Origin: Streptomyces roseochromogenus subsp. oscitans DS 12.976
GTDB taxonomy: Bacteria > Actinomycetota > Actinomycetes > Streptomycetales > Streptomycetaceae
Reading direction: 5' to 3'
Length of the DNA stretch: 51,806 bases
Assembly: GCF_000497445.1 (NCBI RefSeq)
Contig: NZ_CM002285.1
Coordinates: 71,123 to 122,928 of the forward strand
Shown: piece after piece, positions 15,921-24,619 of the stretch
Layout of the letters: the number at the start of each line of letters is the position of its first letter
Numbering within the stretch: the first letter of the stretch is position 1
Translations under genes and position numbers: made by a program
Notes under the pieces: model-generated
The model's input: the letters and a program-made list of their open reading frames with translations, nothing else
What the model was told of the DNA's origin: nothing
Databases searched by the model: none

Positions 15921-18574
15921 CTACCGCTTTGCCGTCATGGGCTGCCCAACGTCGTCGGCCGCGCGGCGCGGGCGGGGCAGGGTGGCGAACAGCGGGAGTT
16001 CGAGCCGGGAGTCCATGTCGAGGCGGAAGGTGCCGTACGGGTTGATGTTCGACCAGAACAAGGCGGTCAGCCCGCGCCGGTCCTCGTCAATGAGCTTCTT
16101 CGCCCAGGCCGGTTCGGCGAGGACCTGCTGAAGCAGCAAGGTGTTGACGTGCACGAGCGCGGACTGGAGCAGGTGCAGCGCGAGCATCGACGTCTCGGCG
16201 TGCTCCTTGTCCGGCCCGGTCAGGGCGCCGTCCTTGCCGTAGTGGAGCACGGTGTTCGCCGAGTTCCAGTTCTCCACGACCTGGAGCCCGCCGTGGATCT
16301 CCCGGCGCAGGTCGGGGCTGGCCAGATAGTCGCAGGCGAAGATCGTACGGACCGCACGGCCGAGTTCTTCGAGCGCGGCGTAGGTGGGGTGCTTCGGTCC
16401 GCCGCGGGTGAAGCGCCGCAGCACCTGCTCGGCCTCCGCTGTCCCCAGCCGCGGCGCGGTGGCGTACTTGACCATCTGGTCGTACTGCTGGGCGATCAGG
16501 TCCCACTTGATGGCCCGGGTCGTCAGCGAGCCGCCGAGCGCCGGCCAGCCGGGCGGGGAGTCGTCGGGCCGGTACAGGCGGATGCTGCCGATGTTCTTCA
16601 GCCGGGGCAGCAGACGGAAGTTCAGCAGCTCGGTGAAGGCGAACCCGACCACGGAGGCGCCGTGCGTGTCGACGTAGTTGGACTCGATCTCGGCGTCCGT
16701 GCAGCGCCGCAGCAGGCCCTCGATCATCGCCGCGACCTCGGACGACGAACAGTTCTTGAGCTGGGAGTAGATGCAGACGTTCTTCTTCTCGATGTGCCAG
16801 TACACCATCACGCCGTTGCCGCCGTAGCGGGCGTGGTACTCGGTCATGAAGTTCGACGACCAGGACCCGAACTTCTTCGAGTCAGAGGCGCAGGCGGTGC
16901 CCTGCCCCCACCAGGCGGTATCCCGGGCGGCGAAGGTGGAGTTGACCAGCTTGCGCACGGCGGCCCGCAGGTTGTCGACGGTGATGAAGTGCCGGCGCAG
17001 GTGCCGCAGCGCCGCCTCGCTCTCGCCGTGCTCGCCGGTCGCCACGATCGCGCTGATCCCCATGTTCGTGCCCAGCGCGAACAGAGCGAGCAGCAGGCGG
17101 CGCTGGAGGACGGCTCAGTCGATGCGCTCGTAGGCGGCGACCGAGGCGAACTCGTCGGTGAAGCCGGTGAGGAAGTCGGCGTTCTTCAGCACGTCCAGCA
17201 GATCGAGCACGCCCCAGCGACGTACGACCTCGTCCTTGAGCGCCTGGAGGACGGTGGGCTCGTCCAGCTTCTCCAGCCTCGGAACCTTGATCCACGGTTC
17301 TCCGTGCCGCGTGGTGACCTTCACCCCGCCCGCCGAGCCGTCCGTGAGCGCCCCGGACAGCCGGTCGAGGGCATCGGTCATCCGCCGCTTGAGGTCGGTG
17401 ATGAACGCCTCGGGGTCCGTGGGCTGGCGGATCGCCGCGTAGTGCACGGTGCGGGTGGCCTCGAAGTTGCCGGGCAGGTCGTCCTCCGGGTTGCGCCAGC
17501 GCAGGCTGCCCTCGATGTAGATCTCGCGGCGGCGGATCGCGTCCCGCAGTGCGACCAGGACGCACACTCGTACGGGATCTGCTTGACCTTGCCCTTGTCG
17601 TCGACGACGGCCTCGCGCCAGTCTTTGCGTACGACGCCGTCCATCGGCACCACGTCGCCAGCGTCGTAGAAGCGCATCTTGCCGTCGACGTCGGCGTACT
17701 TCTCCAGCAGCGCGAGCGCGTCCATCACCGGCCGGTAGGCGGTGTTGTTGCACCTGAAGCCCAACGTCCGCAGCGGCGGCAGCATCTGTCGGAAGTAGTT
17801 GCTGTACGACGAGCGCAGCGTGGTGCGGACCTTGGCCTTGAAGACCTTCTGGTTCGCCTTCGCCTCGGCGACCAGATCGCGCAGCGTCTTCTCCCCGACG
17901 ACCGGATACAGAGCCGTGCGCACGATCTCGTCCGGCTTGCGGATCGCCGCGTCCGCCAGCCTGAAGAGGATGCCCTCCTTGCCGCGGACCTTCTTCAACT
18001 CCGCCGTGAGCTGCCTCTCCACCCGCCGCTCGGCGCGAGCGTTGATCTTCTGCACCAAGGCGATCAGCAGGTCCCCCAGGGCATCGGTGATCTCCGCCTG
18101 CCGGGATGAGCACAGAGCCGCTAGCAGAGTGATCCACACGTCCTCGGCGGTGTCGCGGAAGTCCGCGGGGTACATCTTGATCGCCCGCGCCCGCCATGCG
18201 GCCAGAGCTTCTCCGAGCAGTCCGTGAACAGTCCCTCGGGCAGCCCGAGTCTGCGCACATCGTTCACCTTGGTGATCTCCGTCAGCAGGGAGTCCAGGCC
18301 GACCGCGCCCGGGTCGCTCTTGAACAGCGCCAGCAGCGCGGCGCCGTTCTCGTTGCCGTCGGCCGCCACCGGCACCTCTACCAGCCCGGCGACGTACTTC
18401 CCCGCGGGCTGCGGAACCTCCTCCAGAAGGCCCGGGAACCGGCCCTCCAGCTCGAAGAACTTCAGCAGCAGACTGAAGCCGCGTCGCCCCGCTCTTGTTC
18501 GCCACCAGCTCCCAGTCGCCGTCCACCAGCGTCCAGCTCGCCGACAGCTCTTCCGGCGACTACTCTTGCCGCAC
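15921..18574 (-). pseudogene. tnpA: Tn3-family transposase TnpA, inactivated by nonsense and frameshift mutations
   Basis: GTG at 18574 begins VRQE, followed by a TAG (18560-18562) where relatives have Trp, then SPEELSASWTLVDGDWELVA. Further pieces in alternating frames are GFSLLLKFFELEGRFPGLLE, KMYPADFRDTAEDVWITLLA, RFYDAGDVVPMDGVVRKDW and IYIEGSLRWRNPEDDLPGNF. Frame changes lie near 18480, 18205 and 17560. YERID is followed by TGA (17115-17117), and then a 380-codon frame holds the catalytic core: [23 protein letters not shown] and [15 protein letters not shown] carry the D, D and E. Total about 885 codons against about 1,000 for the family. All catalytic residues survive, but at least two stops and three shifts make it dead, unless the shifts are sequencing errors. 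Confidence 0.88.
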
Positions 18575-18679
18575 ACCCGCCCCTTCCCTCGCCTGCCCCG
18601 GGCTTCACTCGGACGGCCCAACGAGACGCCCGAGAGCGAGGAAACGGGCCATCTGACTATCCGAAAGCTACCCGCCGGT

Positions 18680-18717
18680 TACTTTGCCCCTGGGGACAGA
18701 GCTGGGAGTCCGGGGCC
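18680..18717 (-). repeat. Right terminal inverted repeat (38 bp)
   Basis: Reads TACTTTGCCCCTGGGGACAG on the plus strand and ends GGAGTCCGGGGCC. Exact reverse complement of 11958-11995. Its outer neighbour is the second TGGTC copy at 18718-18722. Confidence 0.95.
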
Positions 18718-18996
18718 TGGTCATGCAGACCGACGGCAACCCTGTGATGTACCGTCGGCGGGACCGCGCCGCCATCTGGTCGAGCCGTACATACGGCGAC
18801 CCGGGCGCCTACGCCGAGATGCAGACGGACGGAAACCTCGTCGTCTATAAACCCACCGGCGGCCCGGCAAGGGCGGCGCCCTGTGGGCCAGCGGCACCAC
18901 ACAACCGCACGATGACCAGGCCCTGACCCCTGCCACGCGCGACAGAGGGCCGCGCACACGGCGGCTCCGTCAAGGCACGGCCGACACGCCCCGCTG
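18718..18996 (+). pseudogene. Bulb-type lectin gene, 3' part
   Basis: Begins at the right target duplication: LVMQTDGNPVMYRRRDRAAI, WSSRTYGDPGAYAEMQTDGN, LVVYKPTGG. A one-base shift near 18868 leads to GKGGALWASGTTQPHDDQAL and a stop at 18994-18996. MQTDGNxVxY occurs twice, the B_lectin signature. It continues the half at 11779-11957 exactly in frame once the transposon and one TGGTC are removed. Confidence 0.8.
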
Positions 18997-19538
18997 AGCT
19001 CGACGACAGACACACACCGCAGTTGTGCCAGGGCAACCCGACGGCACCGAGCCAGCCCGGAGGTCGACGTCCCTGCCGGCTACGTGTGACGTCCAGTCCG
19101 CTACGGCCAAAGGGGTAAATCCCTGTTCAGGGGCTGGCCTGTGAGCGCAACCGGCGCGGCCGGTGCCCGTTGGCCTGCATGGACGAACTTCTCGATCCCG
19201 GATTCGCTGTGCCGGAGTTGCGCGATTCGCGTCTGCCGCTGTTCACTCTTACCGAAGGCACATCAGCTGACGGACGCCCTATGGCACTTCGGCACGGTGG
19301 ACTACGACTGGGGTGCCCAGGCCCGCCACTTCGCCGCCGAACTCGCAGCCCATGTCCCCTCACGCGACGCCTGGCTATCGGGCGGCCCTGCTCTCCGAGG
19401 AGACGAGTCACGACAGCTCCGGCCGTTCCGCACGGCTTCCGCGGCCCGCCGCCGCGTCCAGAAAAGCAAAACGTCACGTAAGCGGTTGAAGCCCGTATAG
19501 AGTCCCCTTGCATTTGCTCAAACTCAAAGGGGGGTCCT
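18997..19538. other. Mostly unassigned; possible degraded ORF
   Basis: Two plus frames between 19141 and 19500 look weakly coding: MDELLDPGFAVPELRDSRLP and, in another frame, LTDALWHFGTVDYDWGAQAR, HFAAELAAHVPSRDAWLSG. They could be one broken gene. I cannot name a family. Confidence 0.3.
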
Positions 19539-19808
19539 TTGCGCGCTCGACTTACCGTCTCAGCCGTGGCTGTCGCCCTGGCCGGCGTCTACTTCAGCGC
19601 ACCGGCCGCGTCCGCGGCGACGCTGCCGTCGACCAACACCGCTCACCGCTGCATCCAGCACACCACCGGCGTGTGCGGCTGGACACACCATCAAAAGCCC
19701 AAGGACAAGTACGAGACCGCGAAGTGTATGGATGCCTCGCTGTCCTACTCGCGGCACTCGCAGGGCACCTGCTCCCACCACCACGGCGTCCGCTACTGGT
19801 TCAAGTAG
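19539..19808 (+). CDS. Secreted DUF3761-like small protein
   Basis: 89 residues from TTG 19539, behind the strong Shine-Dalgarno run AAAGGGGGG. A signal peptide (LRARLTVSAVAVALAGVYFS, then APAASAA) is followed by a small domain ending TAKCMDASLSYSRHSQGTCS, HHHGVRYWFK. C-[KM]DxSxSYSxHxxGTCSxHxGVxxW is the DUF3761 signature, a small exported domain of unknown function rich in His and Cys. Two more cysteines (HRCIQHTTGVCGW) lie earlier. A perfect hairpin terminator follows. The TTG start is chosen because of the ribosome binding site; no ATG is available before the signal peptide. Confidence 0.75.
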   Translation: MRARLTVSAVAVALAGVYFSAPAASAATLPSTNTAHRCIQHTTGVCGWTHHQKPKDKYETAKCMDASLSYSRHSQGTCSHHHGVRYWFK

Positions 19809-19820
19809 CCCGCCACACAC

Positions 19821-19860
19821 CGCAGGTCGCCTCCTCCGCACCCTGAGAAGGCGACCTGCG
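19821..19860 (+). terminator. Hairpin terminator after the DUF3761 gene
   Basis: CGCAGGTCGCCT (19821-19832) pairs perfectly with AGGCGACCTGCG (19849-19860) around a 16-nt loop, 12 bp after the stop codon. Confidence 0.8.
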
Positions 19861-19879
19861 CGCTGTCGACCCGGCTATG

Positions 19880-20370
19880 AGCCGGCGCCACAAGTCGTCA
19901 AGTCGGTGACGGTGTCCGCCACGATGGTCACGGTCGCCGCCACGGTGATCGCCGTGGCGGTCGTGGTCACGACCCCAGGAGACGGCGTCGACGAAACGGC
20001 CACAGCCGTTGCGCGGAGTCGCGGTGACGCCGTCGTTCTCCCACACCTTGCGCCGCCGATCCTGGTACAGGTCGGTGCGGTTGTCCCGGCCCATCCCAGT
20101 ACGGACCTGAACCGTGGCACGGCTCTCCAGCCACACGTGGCGGAAGGTGTACGTGCGCCAACGATGTGTTCCATGAGAAGGCGCGTCGCCTGACCAGGCC
20201 ACGCCGGCGTGGAGGTGCGCCCCATAGTTCCGGTCGTTCTCGGCGTAGTGCCGTGGATGGCTTCGAGGCTGACGGCGACGACGAGTTCGGCGAGTTGGGC
20301 GTGCGCGCGGTAGCGGCAGCTCGGCTCGACGTGCTCCCCGCCTCGAGCCCTTGAACGATGTCCCGCAGTG
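19880..20370 (-). pseudogene. Degraded gene of unknown function
   Basis: Protein-like segments follow one another in different minus frames: STLRDIVQGLEAGSTSSRAA, AQLAELVVAVSLEAIHG, RHYAENDRNYGAHLHAGVV, HRWRTYTFRHVWLESRATVQ, GRDNRTDLYQDRRRKVWEND. The order and continuity suggest one gene of about 150 residues with two or three indels. No family recognised. Confidence 0.35.
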
Positions 20371-20784
20371 TCGAGGGCATCGATTCCACCTGCCTGCTTC
20401 GGATCCGTCGGAGCTGGTCTCCCTGGCTTGGAAAGGCGTCTCCCCCTGTCAAGGCACCAGACTTGCTGGGTCCCTCGCCCCGTGACAGGAAGCGTGTCAA
20501 AGATCACGGGGACGCTTCACCTGTCGGTTACCCGCCAGCGGGAGACACTCCCAGATCCCCGAGGGCAGATCGCCCAACGCGCCAGTAGGAAGTGGCCAGT
20601 TCATCCATCCCGCGAACCAAGTGCTCCCCAGCCGCACTCCTTAACGCGACCGGTCCGATGGTAAGAACTGATTAACAGTCAGATGATGGGAGGCTGTAAC
20701 GTCGGGTCACCCAGGGGCAGGGCTAGTCGATTTCTCAACTCCGAAGCTCCTGGCTCTAACTAACCCCCCCCATCAGAAAGACCT
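20371..20784. other. Intergenic stretch
   Basis: No supportable gene. It forms the upstream region of the secreted protein at 20791. A run of seven C precedes that gene. Confidence 0.5.
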
Positions 20785-20790
20785 GTGCTC

Positions 20791-21267
20791 ATGAAGCGCC
20801 GAACGATAACCGCTCTGGGATCGGTTGGATTGACTGCGACCGTTCTGATGTCGACCCCTGCAGTGGCCGAGGAATCACCTCAGCCGGGGAGTTTCAAGCT
20901 TGCCGCTACTGGTGGCGCGAGCTGTATCGCAACGCCGCAGAACCCTCACCGGTCCTCGGGGCAGCCCGATGGGCGCATTCTTTTCAAGACCCGCGTTACC
21001 TGTCAGAGTACCTACCCGTCGGTTACCGTACACATCAATGGCAGGCTGGAATTGGGGCCCCGCGTGGGGCCGAGGCAGGTCATGACGACCTCCAGCCAGA
21101 CTCAGGTGATCAAGAGCGGGAAGACCGCGACGTTTTACACGCCGCTCGAAGGTGGAAAGCAGGTGCGCAAGGCGGGCACCTACACTGGCGTCATCAATGG
21201 CCAGATCACAGCTCCGAAGCCTGGCAACATCGACACCGGCCTCAGCCAGACGATCTACGTGAAGTAG
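20791..21267 (+). CDS. Secreted protein of unknown function
   Basis: 158 residues from ATG 20791 (a GTG at 20785 is in frame but further from AGAAAG). Signal peptide MKRRTITALGSVGLTATVLM, STPAVA-EE with an AxA-type cleavage site. The mature part holds two cysteines (GGASCIATPQ and TRVTCQST), probably one disulfide, and is beta-rich: YPSVTVHINGRLELGPRVGP, GTYTGVINGQITAPKPGNID, TGLSQTIYVK. I do not recognise the family. The gene that follows starts 18 bp after the stop but has its own -10 element. Confidence 0.75.
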   Translation: MKRRTITALGSVGLTATVLMSTPAVAEESPQPGSFKLAATGGASCIATPQNPHRSSGQPDGRILFKTRVTCQSTYPSVTVHINGRLELGPRVGPRQVMTTSSQTQVIKSGKTATFYTPLEGGKQVRKAGTYTGVINGQITAPKPGNIDTGLSQTIYVK

Positions 21268-21272
21268 ATCTC

Positions 21273-21278
21273 TATAAT
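21273..21278 (+). promoter_or_regulatory. Perfect -10 box (TATAAT) immediately before a start codon
   Basis: TATAAT ends 6 bp before the ATG at 21285, so transcription would begin at or next to the A of ATG and give a leaderless mRNA. No Shine-Dalgarno sequence is present. No good -35 hexamer was found. Confidence 0.5.
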
Positions 21279-21284
21279 AAATCC

Positions 21285-21548
21285 ATGCATATTTGTCCGG
21301 TAGACCCCAGGGATATCACTTGGGAGCAGGACCGTGCCGTGTATCGCGTGTACTTCTGGGACACAACCAGTAACCACTCGCACGAATACCAGGTGTCAGA
21401 AGCCGACATTGACGAAGTGCTGGTCTGGGCGCGACGTGAAGCGGATGCGCACGGATGGTCCTACACCATCTATGTGAAAGTCAGCGACGAGGGGCAGCCG
21501 GGGCTAGTGCGGCTGTGTGGTGTGATGGGCGACCCCTTTGCGGTTTGA
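21285..21548 (+). CDS. Small conserved Streptomyces protein of unknown function
   Basis: 87 residues: MHICPVDPRDITWEQDRAVY, RVYFWDTTSNHSHEYQVSEA, DIDEVLVWARREADAHGWSY, TIYVKVSDEGQPGLVRLCGV. Acidic, a single alpha/beta domain without signal peptide. I recall similar short proteins starting [IV]CPVxP...YRVYFW in Streptomyces genomes, without known function. It is followed by a strong hairpin. Confidence 0.7.
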   Translation: MHICPVDPRDITWEQDRAVYRVYFWDTTSNHSHEYQVSEADIDEVLVWARREADAHGWSYTIYVKVSDEGQPGLVRLCGVMGDPFAV

Positions 21549-21620
21549 GCAAGCAAGAGACGAGGCCGTTTCCGGCTCTTAGCCTAAGTCTCCATGTGCC
21601 ACTCTCCTCCTCCCTTATAC

Positions 21621-21665
21621 AGGTGGGCGGTGTCAGTTGTTTCCAGCGACTGGCACCGCCCACCT
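21621..21665. terminator. Strong 17-bp hairpin
   Basis: AGGTGGGCGGTGTCAGT (21621-21637) pairs with ACTGGCACCGCCCACCT (21649-21665), 16 Watson-Crick pairs and one G-T pair, loop 11 nt. It lies 72 bp after the small gene, with no gene between, and works as a terminator from either side by structure. Confidence 0.75.
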
Positions 21666-21868
21666 CCTGCTTCGCCTTGCCCTGAGTATGGCAGGGCGGC
21701 CGCTAGAGATCTTTAACGAATGCGGGTTACGTCGGGTCGTGACGGGATGCTGTCCCAGCCGGGTCATGTAGGCCGTGATGATCTGCACAGCGGGTTGGCA
21801 TGGACGAGCACCGTAGGGTTCGGCATAACCGATCGACACCCTGATCTTGATCGGGTTGGCTGGGTTGC

Positions 21869-22552
21869 ATGCCAGAGCTGCGTACCGATCGTCTTCTGCT
21901 CCGCCGGTGGCGGGAGTCCGACCTCGAACCGTGGGCGGCTATGAACGCCGATCCTGAAGTCCGAGAACACCTGGGGGAACTGCTGACGCGGGAGCAAAGC
22001 GATGCCGCGGTGGCACTCATGCAGGCCGAGTTTGACGAGCGAGGTTTTGGGTGGTGGGCGCTCGAAGCGCGGGAGACTGGTGAGTTCATCGGCCGGGCCG
22101 GCTTGGACGAGGTGGGCGAGGACATGCCGTTCGCGGGGGTGGATATCGGCTGGCGGTTGATGCGTTCGGCGTGGGGGCACGGTTACGCCACCGAGGCCGC
22201 CCTGGCCTGCCTGGGTTTCGGCTTCGAGGCCCTCGGGCTGCCGGAAGTGGTGGCCTCGACGACCGTCCACAACCTTCGTTCCCAGGCAGTGATGCTCCGG
22301 ATCGGCATGACCCGGGATCCGGCCGACGACTTCGAGGATCCGAGCGTGCCCGAGGGCCCGCTTCGCCAGTGTGTGCTGTACCGGATCCCCGGCAGAGATG
22401 CTCACGGCCTGCACCACGCGGCTGGGGCGCGACCCGTGATGCCTGTCGTGGGCCGCGCTGTGCCGGGAGAGCGAGGTATCCCGATGGCGGTGGAATCACG
22501 GCCGAGGGACGGGCTCGGCGTGCGCAAGTCCGGCTCGCAGCCGCTGACCTGA
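21869..22552 (+). CDS. RimJ/RimL-type GNAT acetyltransferase with an IS-derived tail
   Basis: 227 residues from ATG 21869. Residues 1-175 are a full GNAT domain: [58 protein letters not shown] (acetyl-CoA loop around WGHGYATEA), [20 protein letters not shown] and [13 protein letters not shown]. Such enzymes N-acetylate proteins or small molecules. The family normally ends close to VLYRI; here the frame runs on for about 50 residues into an IS630 remnant whose transposase is in another frame. The insertion therefore replaced the natural stop. Activity may be kept, since the core is intact. Confidence 0.75.
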   Translation: MPELRTDRLLLRRWRESDLEPWAAMNADPEVREHLGELLTREQSDAAVALMQAEFDERGFGWWALEARETGEFIGRAGLDEVGEDMPFAGVDIGWRLMRSAWGHGYATEAALACLGFGFEALGLPEVVASTTVHNLRSQAVMLRIGMTRDPADDFEDPSVPEGPLRQCVLYRIPGRDAHGLHHAAGARPVMPVVGRAVPGERGIPMAVESRPRDGLGVRKSGSQPLT

Positions 22553-23148
22553 TCGAAGCCGGGGCCAATGACCGGGAGGTGGCCCGACGGTTCAGGGTGA
22601 CCCGGATGTCGGCGAACCGCTGGCGGCGGGCGCCTCCGGATGAAATGACCAGTGCTGGACGCTGACCCGGATCGCCGAGATCACGCGCCGCCGGTTCGGT
22701 GCCGAGTACACCCTGGCCGGGCTGCTGCTGCACCGCATCGCTGGAGCGTGCGGGTGCCCTCCCGCCAGGCCACTCAGCGGGACGAGGCGAAGATCGCCGC
22801 TCGGAAGGGCGCGCAGTGGCCCGTCATAAAAAGAGGGCGGCGGACTTGGGCGCCTGGCTGTGCTTCGAGGGCGAAGCACAGCCAGGGCCTGAGGCCGCCC
22901 AAGGGCCGCACCTGGGGCCGCACCTGGGGCCGCCTGGGCCATACCCCGGTGGTGCGGGTCACCGCCGCAGGCGCCAAACGTGTCTCGACGGCGGCGCTGA
23001 TCTGCACCAAAGCTGGCCACCGCCCACAGCTGATCTACCGCGTCCACCTCGACCGGGACCCCGCCAAAGGCCGGCGCAAGGGCTTCACCGAGACCGACTA
23101 CGCCCGCCTGCTGGATGCCGCACACCAGCAGCTCGGCGCACCGACAGG
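22465..23148 (+). pseudogene. IS630-family transposase remnant
   Basis: First frame: [53 protein letters not shown] (the N-terminal helix-turn-helix). After a deletion near 22640: [31 protein letters not shown]. Then: VPSRQATQRDEAKIAARKGA, WPVIKRGRRTWAP, RVHLDRDPAKGRRKGFTETD, ARLLDAAHQQLG. It ends there; the DNYSxH and E motifs of IS630 that should follow are missing and replaced by an IS5 transposase. A 12-bp tandem duplication (22904-22927) adds a second RTWG. Confidence 0.75.
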
Positions 23149-23815
23149 TGACGGCACGCTGCGGGGCCAGCCGTGGTCCTTGCCCCTGGCCAAGCGGGTC
23201 CTGATGGTCGCCCTGTACTACCGCACGAACCTGACCATGCGGCAACCGGGCCCGCTGTTCAGCTTCTCCTCCTCCACGGTGTGCCGGGTGATCCAGCGGC
23301 TGGGACAGCTGCCGGCACGGGAACCGGTCTCCCGCCCGGCTGATACCCCGGAACGGGTGTGGACCGTGGACGGCACACTCATCCCGGTCCACGACCGCGG
23401 TATGGGCGCCTCCTCCCGCAACTACCGGTTCTCGGCACATGTACAGGCCATCATGGACGCAGAGACACGACTGGTGATCGCCGCGACCCGACCGGTACCG
23501 GGCACCACGACGGACGCACACGCCTGGCATGCCTCTGGACTCAGCGAGCACCGCCAAGGAGTGACGGTGCCCGCGGACGGTGCCTACCTCAACTACGGAA
23601 CACCGGTGCCACACCACAAACGGCCTGGGCAGCCCCTGCCGAAGGGCGAGGAAGAGGACAACGCCGAGCACCGCAAGGTCCACGCCCACGTGGAACACGT
23701 CATCGCCCGGATGAAGAACTACAAGATCCTCCGGGACTGCCGCCAGCTCGGCGACGGTCTCCATCACACGGTCCAGGCCCTTGCCCACACGCACAACCTC
23801 GCCCTCCCTCCATGA
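23149..23815 (+). pseudogene. IS5-family (DDE_4) transposase C-terminal part, fused in frame to the IS630 remnant
   Basis: Continues the same frame: GDGTLRGQPWSLPLAKRVLM, VALYYRTNLTMRQPGPLFSF, SSSTVCRVIQRLGQLPAREP, TVDGTLIPVHDRGMGASSRN, YRFSAHVQAIMDAETRLVIA, VPADGAYLNYGTPVPHHKRP and HVEHVIARMKNYKILRDCRQ. All three catalytic residues are present (VDGT, PADG, HVEH). The N-terminal part is lacking. A 45-bp sequence at its start (23146-23190) is identical to 46389-46433, where the N-terminal part of the same IS is found. The whole frame 22652-23815 is a 387-codon chimera of two unrelated transposases. Confidence 0.8.
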
Positions 23816-23889
23816 TCAGGCAACCCCGCTCACGGCCTCAGACCTGCCCGAGTGCAACCTCGTACAACACCCTTTAAAGCGTGTTCCTT

Positions 23890-24400
23890 ATCGTCGGGAG
23901 GCGGCCTTCCTCGTGATCCTGAACTTTGCGATGAGATCGAGGAGTTCACAAGGAAGGCCGTGGGATGAGTGCGCTGGTGCGTGCCAGCGAACGGGATGCG
24001 TTCGCGGAACTGTCATGCTTTCGGACGGCTTTCTACCGGTGTCTGACCCCGCGAGCGGATGCGTTCTTCGACCTTTCCGACGCGCTGCTGTGCGCGGACG
24101 GGCCGACCCGGACGCCGGTGGAGTTGTCGCTGCTCGTCGAGCACCAGCGCGGCTACGGTTGTCTGTACGGGGCTTTGAACCACGGTCGTCTTCACGCCGA
24201 TGCCTTGCGTGACCTGCTGATATCGCTGTCGTTGCCACGGTTCGGCGGGCGATCGTGCTCACCGTGGACGTCTCCCCGTGGCTGCGTTCGGACGCGGCCT
24301 GCTCGCCGGAGCGGCTGTTCGGCCACGTCCACGGCCGTTCCAAAGCTGCCGCGCAGATCATCCCGGGCTGGCCGTACTCGTTCGCTGACTCACCTGGGAA
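23890..24400 (+). pseudogene. IS701-like (NF041680-type) transposase remnant
   Basis: From ATG 23965: AELSCFRTAFYRCLTPRADA, FFDLSDALLCADGPTRTPVE, LSLLVEHQRGYGCLYGALNH, GRLHADALRDLLISLSLPR; frame change near 24245; then IVLTVDVSPWLRSDAACSPE, RLFGHVHGRSKAAAQIIPGW, PYSF, after which the sequence is unrelated. VDVSPWLR contains the first catalytic Asp. Only the first third remains. The 75 bp before the ATG look like the non-coding left end of the same IS. Confidence 0.7.
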
Positions 24401-24619
24401 GTGCCTCCGACAGGCACGGGAACAAGGACCTCGATGATCCTTTTTCCCGCTGGTCAGACACACTTTTAGCTTCACTGATTACCTGCCGGAATGTCAGCTC
24501 CGTGAAAGCGCGAGGCTAAGACCAGGGTCTTGAAAACCGCATGGCGGCGATGCCGCCGTGGGTTCATCTGCGTGAGAGCCGCGTTGACCTACGCATTCCG
24601 GGTGGGCCTTTGCTCCGGA

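Larger units (their letters stand above)
11958..18717. mobile_element. Tn3-family transposon, 6,760 bp, with 38-bp inverted repeats
   Basis: The ends are perfect 38-bp inverted repeats (11958-11995 and 18680-18717), beginning GGCCCCGGACTCCCAG from the outside. They are flanked by the 5-bp direct repeat TGGTC (11953-11957 and 18718-18722), the standard Tn3-family target duplication. Inside, on the minus strand, are tnpR at the left end and tnpA at the right end, with a cargo block between them (12930-15920). tnpA and tnpR both carry stops and frameshifts, so the element cannot move by itself; the perfect ends mean it could still be mobilised in trans. Size and host group recall Tn4556 of Streptomyces fradiae (a Tn3-family element of similar size), but identity with it is not established here. 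Confidence 0.93.

Noticed and set aside
16149..17669. Open plus-strand frame of 506 codons
   Set aside because: It lies antisense to tnpA, whose motifs are unmistakable; the long frame is a high-GC shadow rich in Gly/Val/Arg without any domain.
11958..18717. The two lectin pieces as two separate lectin genes
   Set aside because: They are halves of one gene: same strand, collinear, in frame across the transposon, and joined by the target duplication.
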